Assembly (NCBI GenBank): GCA_963989385.1
Contig: OZ022500.1
Coordinates: 18,800,460-18,864,459, forward strand
Length of the DNA: 64,000 bases
Direction: 5' to 3'
Source of the DNA: Ctena decussata
Taxonomy: Eukaryota; Mollusca; Bivalvia; Lucinida; Lucinidae
Below are positions 1 through 10,900 of this stretch, in pieces. The notes beneath the pieces were generated by a model that worked only from the letters and a program-made list of their open reading frames with translations, made no database searches and was not told where the DNA came from. Positions within the stretch are counted from its first letter, which is position 1; every line of letters starts with the position of its first letter. Made by a program: the position numbers and the translations under genes.

Positions 1-545
1 ACATAAGTGACAATAAGAGGCCTTCCTGTGGGACTCCAAACACTAGTAAAAAGGTCACTAAGTATATAGTGCCAGAGATGACGAAATTATTTGTGAGTTT
101 TATAAAGGTATATATTTCATGACTAAAGGGTCAGTTCCTTATGTGGAGCGGTCTAGCCACTGGGTTGACAAGGAGTGGGGCTGTTGGGTAGGGCCAAAAG
201 AAACATGTTCAATATACATGCCAGTGTTTTGTTGTGCAAACTCAGAATTACAATTCAGTTGGTGGTGTAAAGTTGAAATTTCACAGAATTGTTTAGTAGA
301 CTTCTTAATCATAAGGGTCGGTCTCTTGTGTGGAGAAGGTGCAGCTAGGGTGTGTGGCGATTTGAAACAACCTTACGGGCAAAGTTCATAGGGCGGGGGC
401 ATCGGTGTACTTTGGACCCATGTCTAGTTTTTTTGTTTGTTTTTTTTGCATGCTTGCCTAGTTTTATATATGCAACCATTTCCTGGAATTCCGTACAGCA
501 TGGAACAAATATGAGTTAACTGGGTATGTACATTTTTATTTTAAA
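1..545. other. No feature recognised
   Basis: A 90-codon plus-strand frame (119-391) has no motif, coding bias or splice context that I can support. Confidence 0.5.
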
Positions 546-548
546 GAA

Positions 549-590
549 GGGTGGGGGGGAGGGGAGGGGAGGGGAGGGGGGAGGGGGGGG
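549..590 (+). repeat. G-rich run (G4-prone)
   Basis: A 42-nt stretch is nearly all G in blocks of four or more split by single A or T; it meets the G4 pattern several times. Confidence 0.85.
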
Positions 591-800
591 AACACGTGAT
601 TTCTGTTTTGACAGGCTGTCGGAAAGAATGGTGATGCGGTAAGTGAATCTTGTTTTATGTAAATGTTATTTTCTTTTTCAGATATTTTACACTTGTGGAG
701 CTATGCACCGCTTTCCATTTCACATCTTTCTGATTCCATCGATATTTTGATGGAGCCCCAAGGATTTGTACTTTGAGCAAGGACTACATCACAAAATTTC

Positions 801-1044
801 AATTGAGCCGCGACGCGAGAAAACCAACAATGTGGTTGTGCGCCCAGCGCAGACTCAGATCAGCCTGGGTAGCCGCTCAGTCTGATCAGACTCTTTGCGA
901 AGCGCTTAAAGGGTAGCTAAGAGTCAAAGCTACCTTCATGCGGACAACGAAGACTCTGATCAGACTGGGCGGATGCCCAGGCTGATCTGAGTCTGCGCTG
1001 GGCGCACAACCACATTGTTGGTTTTCTCGCGTCGCGACTCAATT
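801..1044. mobile_element. Fold-back MITE, family A, copy 1
   Basis: The two arms of nearly 80 bp are almost perfect inverted repeats (outer end aattgag...CGCGACGCGAGAAAACC, inner part ...CAGATCAGCCTGGG). The centre also folds on itself. No coding capacity. Confidence 0.88.
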
Positions 1045-1124
1045 GAAGTTGGTGCAGATTATGGCGCCATTTGTTTGAAGATTTCCTGACTGATATTTGT
1101 GACAGCGTCCTTGATCAAGGTGTG

Positions 1125-1550
1125 AGTTTTTGTGATTCCATCAAAGTGCCATTCGGAGAAACATGATTTGACATCTAAACCCTGACAGCGACCTTGACCT
1201 TGGGGATAGGAACCTAAATCTTTTATGCGACACTCCTACTTATTATGCTTTATCGTGCCGTGAAGTTTTGTCAGATTTGCTTTCGTAGTTTATAAGTTAT
1301 GACTGAGACGAATTAAGTCGTGATTTGAACTTTGATTCTAGTGTGGCCTTGACCTTCTGCATAGAAACCTAAATCTTATGCGCGACACACCTTCTCATGT
1401 TGCTTTATCTTTCTGTGAAGTTTCATTAAATTGCTTCAGACGTTTTTATAATAAGTTATCGCTGAGGCATGATTTCTTCCGGACGGGCGGACGGGCTAAC
1501 GGACGGTGCGAATTTAATTTGCCCCCCAAAGTCCCTTCTTGGGACATAAA
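1125..1550 (+). mobile_element. Pearl-like (Helentron-related) element fragment
   Basis: Two degenerate ~165-bp units (cgacactcctacttattatg / cgacacaccttctcatgttg), then an ACGG-rich cap (1478-1506) and a terminal hairpin GCCCCCCAAAGTCCC...TTGGGACATAAAA. Confidence 0.7.
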
Positions 1551-2097
1551 ATGAATAAATAAAAAATAAAACAAACACTTTTAACGAAACAAGCAAGAAA
1601 AGTTTATTCTATCTGACTTAGAGCCAAGTCTTATGTGAACTGATGAAATTATGTACATTTTCACGGATGAAGTGAAAAGTGTAAAAATACCCCATTTACC
1701 CACACACATGTGGACGCAGAACTTTAAGATGTATATGTCCACCTTCATGTATTGTCGCCATTATTATGAAAGGAACCACCCTCTGCGTCAGTATGCTTTC
1801 TTCCGGCGAGGGCGATGAAACTTTTTATTATTATTCTTTTTAAGTATTAAATAAAGCGCCTACAAAGAATTTATTTCTAAAAAGAATATTTTTGTAAGAA
1901 CTGACCCTCATCGAGAAGACAGGCATACAAATTGCAGAGTTTCTTTGTTGGAAGTGTGTCCTTTCGTTTATACTTTTCAATTAATTATAGAGATTTCTCG
2001 ATGAAATCGAAACTGAAAGTCTCACTGTTTCAAACAGTGAAATTATCACTCGATTTCACTGTTTTCAAAAATTGGATTTTTATGAAATAGTATTATG
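1551..2097. other. No feature recognised
   Basis: AT-rich sequence between a pearl-like fragment and a mariner-like element. Small repeats of tttcactgtttcaaacagtg near 2020-2060 only. Confidence 0.5.
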
Positions 2098-2099
2098 TA

Positions 2100-3031
2100 C
2101 GAGGGGCGTTCGAAAAGATTTGCAAATGACTTAATTTCTCGGTAACCACCATACAGACAGAACTTCTGATTGCAAAAACGCATAAAGCTATAAAATGCGT
2201 ATAGAAGTCTGCAAACTCGGTGCATTTTTTAAAAAAAGGACGCATTTTTTTTACTTCTTTGAAAGAGGTATACCCTAAAGACACTGCAGAATTTTATTTT
2301 AGTAGGCCGTCATACATATCCGCAGTCTGATTTGTTTTATCTTTGTTAATTAAAGACAATGCCCAGACAATGTTGTCCTGTAAATATCGCGAAAATTGTT
2401 TTAATCTTGGTTCCATACTGGCCCCAGAATATGGATTATCCGTATTTTATGTGGCAACAATTTCTCCATTTCTACTAAAATTTTATGATTTTGTGATGAA
2501 AAAAGTGTACTTGAATAAAATTTTTGTCAGCAAGAGCATTTACATGGGTTAACGAAAACCTGTCAATAAATTCGAATTTATGCCAAAAATGAATTTAAAG
2601 AGTAACTACACTTCAAGCCTCTACAAGCCTTCAAAAATGACGTTAACGTAAATTTCAATAACGCCATAAGAACTGCGCGTTGTTTTGCAAAGAATAAATC
2701 GATAACAGTTGCCACTCTTCTACATGTAACTTTTGTCTTGATATTTTTGGCAACGATGGACAAGCAAATGACAATGATTAATTTTGTATTTACAAGGGTA
2801 TTTGACGAATGCCTAACACTGAAAAGATTTTACATATAAAATTAGCCCAGTGGTATGACTGGGACCTATTAAAATGCGTTATAACTCAATAAGGAAAAGT
2901 GTCTTTGTGTAGTGTTTAGTATCATTGTAAAGACAAAATGAAGTGCCTTTAGTACATGTATGGCAGCTGTACCTAGCATGCCCCTAAACAAAGTCATGAA
3001 GGAATTTGCAAAACTTTTCGAACGCCCCTCG
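2100..3031. mobile_element. Mariner-like non-autonomous element, TA-flanked
   Basis: A 932-bp element has about 28-bp terminal inverted repeats (CGAGGGGCGTTCGAAAAG...) and a TA dinucleotide on each side (2098-2099 and 3032-3033). No transposase frame is visible; the small ORFs inside are shadows. Confidence 0.8.
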
Positions 3032-3072
3032 TATTTGTTGATTAATTGACTAAGCCTCATCCGGCCTGACTC

Positions 3073-3141
3073 ATGAACACCAAAAGTGGTATTTTCACCC
3101 GTGGCTTCGCCACTCGTAAAAATACTGCTTTTGGCGTTCAT
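3073..3141. repeat. Near-perfect hairpin
   Basis: atgaac.ccaaaag..gtatttt and its complement flank the loop GTGGCTTCGCCAC. 69 nt in all. Confidence 0.8.
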
Positions 3142-3305
3142 TCGGTGAAATAAAAATCTATCTTACACTGAAAAACTCAAATATCCTCTATTTCACATTC
3201 AAAGAACATTCAAAACACTGCCGTTTCGTTGATACCATGTTGTTCAACGCTGTTCGTACTGTCCATAAGGACTACATTTCAAATACATCTAGTACTGTTA
3301 TATTA

Positions 3306-3525
3306 TGAAAACCAACAAACTCATTGTGCGTCAAAAACAGAGTCATATCAGCCGGGACATCTGGGCGGAGTCTGTGCTGTCCGCATGGAGGTAGCTTAGA
3401 CCCTTAGCTACCCTTTAAGCGTTTAGCAAAGTATCTGATCAGACTAGGCGGATGCTCAGGCTGATCTGAGTATGCACTGCCCGCACAACCTCGTTGTTGG
3501 TTTTACTCTTGTCTGCTCAAATTCA
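3306..3525. mobile_element. Fold-back MITE, family A, copy 2
   Basis: Diverged copy with the same gaaaaccaaca... outer arm, agtctgatcaga-like core and ...gttgttggtttt end as the copy at 801. Confidence 0.8.
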
Positions 3526-3572
3526 TTATTATCGTAAATGTTCTAAATGGAACAGTTTGGTTTCTCAATTGA

Positions 3573-3841
3573 TTTTGATTGATTTGATGTGTAACGTCCA
3601 CGGTAAACAGCTATGGTCATGTCGGGACGGTCAGTTAACCTAACCACACTATTCCTGGGCAGGCTTAGACCTCTTAAGCGGTTAACCAGTACTAAGTGCA
3701 CATACTTTCGCCGGTAACTGACAACTGCCCTTCTTGAATCAGCGGAAGGAGAAACGAAAGTATGTGGCCAGACCGGGTTTCGAACCCAGGCCCTCTGATT
3801 TATGAGTCAGGTGCCCTACCGATTGCGCTACGGGGCCCGGC
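3573..3841 (-). mobile_element. tRNA-derived SINE with 14-bp target-site duplication
   Basis: On the minus strand the head reads like a tRNA: A box TAGCGCAATCGG, an anticodon arm with loop CTCATAA (CAT, Met-like), and B box GGTTCGAAACC. An unrelated body follows, with an ATCA-rich tail. The 14-bp duplication GGTTTCTCAATTGA flanks it exactly at 3559-3572 and 3842-3855. The acceptor stem does not pair well, so it is not a working tRNA gene. Confidence 0.85.
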
Positions 3842-3855
3842 GGTTTCTCAATTGA

Positions 3856-4843
3856 GTAATGCGTCCAAAAGAAGCCGACTGAAAGGAACAGTGTAGGTCC
3901 TGATCAGAATTCTCCTTTGGGAGCATTTTGATCTTGGTCTGCACTGTTTGTTCAGTACCCTCTGTCCCAATACTAAGAACTTTCATGGTACACGTACAAG
4001 GGAACTAAAACCTTACAAATGGTCGGCGATGTGTGGTTTAAAAATGAAACAAAAGTGTGACATTAGGGGTCTGTTCACTCTCTCTGATATTTCATAATGT
4101 AGAAAGATACAAAACTACCGAACTAGCATTCATAATAGCCAGACGATTTCTGCACAAGAAGATTTAATATTTTAACATATTTCGGCTTAGTAGTTCAAGA
4201 GTTATGACCCAGAATGTGTGGAAAACACACATTTTAGTTGTGCCGAGTGTAACACAACTTCTGCATATTATTCCTAGGTCTTTGAAAGGAAATAACTGAT
4301 TTTGGTAATCAAAGGATTTCATCAATAAGTGGGGTAAAACATTATAGTGAACTTTTTTCTGACTTCTATTTGTTGTAGACATTTGACAATGTTAGGCCAA
4401 TTTGTTGCACTCGGAACATTTTTGCACCAAACCTTAATCAAGCGCATGTCATGCATACAATAAAAAAATAAAGACAAAATAGTATGTGATCTGAAGGCTC
4501 AATAATGTTAATACAATAATAAACCATATACGCAAATACAGTCATTTTAATCACACAAAGAGGTAAAGATACAATTTTAGTAAATTGTCACATTTTTTCC
4601 GTTATACTCGGGTCAAAATTACCCCTGTTTTAAGCCATCAATTTTTAGGTATTTATGTAATGAAAGTAAAACCTTGCATCACTTTTAAGATCATTGCCAT
4701 GCATACTCCGACAATAAATAAAGTGTACAAGAAGCTTTGTCCCCATCAGATTCCTGAAGAAAATGAAAAAGACTCCTCATTTCTAAAACCACCCAGATGG
4801 GACTAGTTTGAAGTGCTCAATATTTCAGGAACACTTGAGTGCT
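3856..4843 (-). other. Likely 3' UTR / downstream flank of the receptor gene
   Basis: On the minus strand this follows the stop codon at 4844. AATAAA is not seen; ATTAAA occurs near 4546-4551 and 4162-4167 (as tttaat on the plus strand) and could serve as a poly(A) signal. No other gene visible. Confidence 0.35.
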
Positions 4844-4966
4844 CTATCGACAAGATTTTTTAAGAAGATCATCCAGAATATAGCCAAATTGCTCAATATC
4901 CGCTTGCTTCTCTCCCTCTGTAGACACTAGTCGAGGATGAGGTGAAAGTGCAACATTAAAAGATCC
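4844..4966 (-). CDS. Receptor terminal exon: end of kinase-like tail with stop
   Basis: The 123-nt exon is phase 0 in; the acceptor is tttctaattgcag. It encodes GSFNVALSPHPRLVSTEGEK then QADIEQFGYILDDLLKKSCR and TAG. D-I-E-Q-F-G-Y-I-L resembles the kinase D-V-W-S-F-G-V-I-L helix. No DFG or APE triplet is seen between the catalytic loop of the previous exon and this helix, and the segment is shorter than in active kinases. The 3' UTR should lie below 4844. The distance from the previous exon (7.6 kb) makes the link less certain than those of the upstream exons. Confidence 0.62.
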   Translation of the reverse strand, partial: GSFNVALSPHPRLVSTEGEKQADIEQFGYILDDLLKKSCR

Positions 4967-7900
4967 CTGCAATTAGAAAAAGAAGAACATAAATCTGAAA
5001 ATAACACCAAAATAAAGAAAAAATTGCAGACCAAAAAAATGGTTTTCACCATGCAACAGCCTTGAGAAAAGGTTGTATCAATGTTGATAAACGTCATGGC
5101 GTTGACGCAATATTAAAACGACGATGATTCAAGGGTTTATGCCTTCTGAGGTGGATTAATTGACACCATTTGAGAAGCGACACAACAAAACCAAGAAAGC
5201 GGCATGTGCGCCCTGCGAAGACTCAGATACGCTGGTCAGCCGTCCAGTCTGATCAGCGTCTTTGCTGTCCTCGTGAAGCTAGTTTAGACTCTTACCTACC
5301 CTTTAAGCGCACAGCGAAGATTTTGATCAGGCTGGGCGGAAGCCCAGGCTGATCTGAGTCTTCACAGGGCGCTTTTACCACTTTGTTGGTTTTGTCATGT
5401 CGTTGCTGATTTTAAATATAAAACACCATTTGCATAAAAAGCAAATCAGTCACAAAACTGCTGTACATGTATCGATGTGATTGACATGACGCGCTTTAGT
5501 GTGTATTTTTTTAGATGTACATGTATATATACACTTTCAGGGTAAGCAACTCTACCATTTTTATTTGCCTCCCCTCTCACATGGGATAAACTCTGAGAGG
5601 AAATAACTTGCTCCCCTATATACAAATATTGAAAGGAAAGAATTTGCTCCGTATGATAACCCTATCCTATAAGGGCTCAGTCTATTTTGGAAGGGTTTGA
5701 TTTCAAGAGAAGCAAAAAGGAAGTCTCAAAAGGTATCTCTCTGTTAACGAATGATTGGAAAGCATGGAGATGGCACACACACTGTAAGGATGCAATGTAA
5801 TAAAGACATTAGCCTGAAGTAGTTTCTGTCAAAAAGACCAGCCAAGTTAACCGCCGTTACTAAACATATACTGAACAAAAATAAAAACTTGACGGTTTTT
5901 ATTTCTCAATTCAGGCCAACCTAGCAAATTTGTAATGTATATATGGATGTTTTCGAGTTGGACAGACATCTGATTACTTAAATCATGAAAAATTATTGGT
6001 AAATGTTTGTCCTGTCTGGAGTTATCTAACTTATTCCTATTTTATTAATTCAGAAAAGAACTTTAATTTGCGCATGCGCAGAAGAAAGTTATTTTGTTCG
6101 CAATAAACAGTAGTTCCAGTATGCATAGAAAACACTTTAAACGCTTATGGTAATTGTAACCACAACCTGAAAATAACGTTTAAAGTTTCAAAACTTTCAG
6201 ATTGCCTCCCTTTGAATTAAACATATAGAGATTTATGAAATGCCGTATCTTCTATACCAATGCATCTTTTTCGTTATTTTCTTCGTGATTAGTTTGCTTG
6301 TCTTGCAAACTCAATGTGTTTATTACTAAATTCATTTGAAAGCCATTTCTAAAACTGCCATAAAGACTCAAATGTGTAATGGGAATTCCATTGAAACTGA
6401 ATTTCTGACTTCATAATGGCGTGGACTGAGGTTTTTCGTCTGGTCATTACGGCCTCCTAGTCGACCGTGCATCGGCATAATTTTAGCTTATGAGTCCATA
6501 CAGATTGGATTTAATAACGGCAAAGTGTTACCAATGGATTTTTTTCATTTAAGCAGACTTCTACAATTTTAAATTTGGTATTTGTTTGGTTTTAAGCATA
6601 GAAAACAGAAAAGTACCCTTGTGATGTTTACAATAGTCTTAATTTTGCTGTATCTATGGAATCTTGAAATTTGTGTGATTATGATATGACAGAATAATTA
6701 CATTTTCTTAAACTAACATAATTTTTATGTCTCACTATTTCCCGCCTACCGTAGGATGAAAAATAGCGACTGTCAAGTTTTTATATTTGCTAAGTATAGG
6801 ATAAAATAAGGAAAATGACAAAATTTCATGAACCGCTGAACTGATTTTGACCAGCTTTGCTCAGAATATATGATTCTTGTGTAAAGTGAGTTTTGCGAAC
6901 TGACCATCCAAGCTGGCCGCCATCACTGGTAATTAAAAATTTGAGAGAGAGAGAGAGAGAGAGAGAGGGGAGAGATAAAGAGAAAAAGGAAGAAAAAACA
7001 CACAACAAAACACATAAACTGACAAAATCTGAAGTAATGCCGAGCGGGTTTTAACACATTTTTGTCAGAATGATACATATGTGTACATAACATGTAAAAA
7101 AACGACCATCCAAGATAGCCACCGTTATTCAAAGACTCTTTTTTCTAGTACTGAGAGTGCCACCTCTAAATGATTGCTTCCAATATACAGTCCTAACATC
7201 AGTTCGCATCAAAGGCTTATCCTATCAATGTGATTATGAGAGGATTGTGTCGGTGAAAAGCCCCTTAAAGGGAGCCTTATATGGGGAAACTGCCATTATC
7301 CCTTTTAAAAAACTATGACTAATTTGAAATAAAGAATTCATAATAAACAAAACCTGTTTATTTATTCAAGTTGTTTTTATTTATTTATCAGTTTGTTAAT
7401 TCTTTTAAAAGTAAATACAACCTAAAAATATTTTATAGTCAAGAAACAAAGTTTCTGGCAATGTAAGACATCGTAGGATAACTACTTGCACCTTCAGAAG
7501 CAATGGAACGTTTCTGTGTTTTATTGTGCAACAATTCGCTGTTTCGAAGCGCGTGAGTCTAATTGCTGACGTCACTGACAATTATTGACGTAATTTTGTG
7601 ACGTTTTGAGACTTTAGACGGTGTAACGTCTTTTCCCCCCCTAAAATCGCCATAAAACGTTCATTTATCTTAGATACGATTAAACATAATATGAAATAGG
7701 CGCCATCTATACTGCAACCAACTTACATCTACACAATGACCAATAAAAAATATCTGAGACAAGGAAATTGCAGCACAGCTGCATGGACAGTTCCTTTATT
7801 TAGTTTTTAGCTCACATGAGCCAGCGGCTCCGGCGAAGCCTACAGGATTGTAAGGCTCCGTTGTCCGTCGTCCGTCCGTCTGTCCGTCGGTCCACAATTT

Positions 7901-10900
7901 CAAACGACTTCTCCTCTAAAACCGCTGGGCCGATTGCAACCAAACTTCATATATAGCCACCATGGGACTTAGGAACGAAAATATGTTCTAATGGTCCTGG
8001 TCACATGACCAACGTGGCCGCCACGCCCATATATGATAAAAATCTTTAAAACTCGTCTTCTCAAGAACCAAGAGGCCGATGGCCTTGAAACTTGGTATGC
8101 AGCATTTGGTACGCAAGTGCTACCAAGATTGTTCAAATTATGACCTTGGTTTGATCCTGACCTTTTTTACGGTATGGTCAAATTTGCTTTCTGTAGCTTT
8201 TTATATGGGTAAATGCAAGAACATAACATTTCTTGGAAACTGTTGAAGATTTTGACCTGAAAAATGGCATATACAGTCATCTTAATGAGTATATGAAAAT
8301 CTATGCGTGAAAAAGGTCAAGGTCCTTCTTTAACCTTTGACCCTGGTCTCTCATACTTTGACAATTTCACACATCTCTTCAAAAGCCACTGGGCCAATTG
8401 TTCTAAAATGTCATGTAGAGCCTCTAGGGAGCTGGGGAACGAAAATTTGTTCAAACGGTCCTAGTCACATGTCGAACATGGCCACCATGCACATATATGG
8501 TAAAAACATTTAAAAATCTTCAACTCCAGGTAAGGTCAAATTTGCTTTCTGTAGCTTTTATATAGGAAAATGCTAGAGCATAACATTTCTTGGAAACTGT
8601 TGAAGATTTTGACCCGAAAATTGGTATATACAGTCATCTTAATGAGTACATGAAAATTAATATAAACTAGAGGTCAAGGTCATTTTTTGATCTTTGACCC
8701 TGGTCTTTCATATTGTGAAAATTTCATATATCTCCTCAAAAACCACTGGGCCAATTGTAACAATATTTCATATAGAGCTTTGAGGGGCTGAGGGAACTAA
8801 AATTTGTTAAAACGGTCTTGGGCTTATGACCAACATGGACGCTATGCCCATTTATAGCAAAAACATTTACAAATCTTCTTTTCAAGAACCAAATGATTGA
8901 TGGCCTTGAAACTTGGTCTATAGCATTAGAAACTTGGGTACTATCAAGATTGTTCAAACGATGACCTTTGACTGACTTTGACCTTTTTTATGGCAAGGTC
9001 AAGTATGGGAAAATACTAGAATATAAGATTTCATGGCAACTTTAGAATACTTTGGCCTTAAAATTGGAATATACAGTTGTCTTAGTTAGCACATGGAAGA
9101 TTTTCGGGTACAAGCGGTCAAGGTTATTCTTTACCCTCTAACCCATGTCTCACATATTTTGACAATTTTAGACATCTCCTCAAAAGCCACTGGGCTAATT
9201 GTAACCAAGTTTCATACACAGCCTCCAGGGGCTGAGGGAACGAAAATTTATTCAAGCGACCTGGGTCACATGGCCTACCGTACTCAGGTGAGCGATTCAG
9301 GGCCTCGTGGCCCTCTTGTGTTTAATGCTTATCTGTACTACAGCGCAAAATTCATTGTTAACTTAATTACAGTAAATCAAAACAAGAGGGCAAAGAGGCC
9401 CTGAATCGCTCACTTAAGCAAAATGACAACGTAAAGCTAGGGTCATCTTTTGAACAAACCTGATAGTTTGAAACTGTCAAAATATGCGAGACATTGGTTT
9501 AAAGCTCAAAGAATGATCTTAACCTCTATTAGTCAAAAACGTTCATGTACTCATTTGCACATATTTTGACAATTTTAGACATCTCCTCAAAAGCCACTGG
9601 GCTAATTGTAACCAAGTTTCATACACAGCCTCCAGGGGCTGAGGGAACGAAACTTTATTCAAGCGACCTGGGTCACATGGCCTACCGTACTCAGGTGAGC
9701 GATTCAGGGCCTCGTGGCCCTCTTGTGTTTTATGCTTATCTGTACTACAGCGCAAAATTCATTGTTAACTTAATTACAGTAAATCAAAACAAGAGGGCAA
9801 AGAGGTCCTGAATCGCTCACCTAAGCAAAACGACAACGTAAAGCTAGGGTCATCTTTTGAACAAACCTGATAGTTTGAAACTGTCAAAATATGCGAGACA
9901 TTGGTTTAAAGCTCAAAGAATGATCTTAACCTCTATTAGTCAAAAACGTTCATGTACTCATTTGCTTATCAGACTGCATTTACCAAATTTTGCACAAACA
10001 TAAATTCTACAATTTCTATTAACTCTTGTGTTTAAGCATTTTCCCATATAAAATACCAGAAAGCAAATTTCACCTTGACATACAAAAAGTCAAGGACAAC
10101 ACATGACCATCATTAAAACAGTCTTGGTAGAACTCTAGAACTCAATGCTAAGTACCAAGTTTCAAGGCAACTGGTTCTGGAGCAGAGGATTGGTAAAGGT
10201 TTTTTTACCATAGACGGATGTAGCTGCCATGTTGGTCATGTGAACTGGACCGCTTGAGCAAAAATTCATTCGGTCTATCCCTACCATACCAAATTTCAAG
10301 CATCTGAGCTAAGTGGTTCTGAAGAAGATTTTTGAAAATTTCCCTATGATTCTAACCCAGGACCCCCTGGAGTGGGACCATTTTGGACCCTGGGGCCACC
10401 ATTTGAATAAAATTGGTAAATGATGATTAGGCAATGCAACATACCAAATTTCAAGCATCTGAGCCTAGCAGTTCTAGAGAATAAGATATTTCAGTATATT
10501 TTATTTTCGAACCCAAAACCCCCTATCGCAGGGCCATTTTGGACCCTGGAGCCACCATTTGAACAAACTTGTTAAAGGTCCATCAGGCAATGCTACGTAC
10601 TAAATTTTAAGCATCTGAGCCTAGTGGTTCTGAAGAGGAAGATTTTGAATATTTCTATTTATTTCTATGGTTCAAACCCAGGACTCCCTGCCGCCGGACC
10701 ATTTTGGACCCTGGGATCTGCATTTGAACAAAGTAAAGTACTAGGCAATGCTACATAATCAATTTCCAGCCTCTGAGCCATGTGGTTCTGAAGGAGAAGA
10801 TTTTTGAACATTTTTCTGTGTATTTCTATAGTTCAAACCAGGGACCCCCTTCGAGATAGACCATTATGGACCCTGGGGCCACCATTTGAATACACTTTGT

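Noticed and set aside
3768..3840. A functional tRNA-Met gene on the minus strand
   Set aside because: The acceptor stem is poorly paired and the unit continues into a SINE body with flanking target-site duplications.
9093..9811. Two near-identical ORFs of 88 and 103 codons
   Set aside because: They are copies of one 407-bp tandem duplication of repeat sequence; no domain or splice context.
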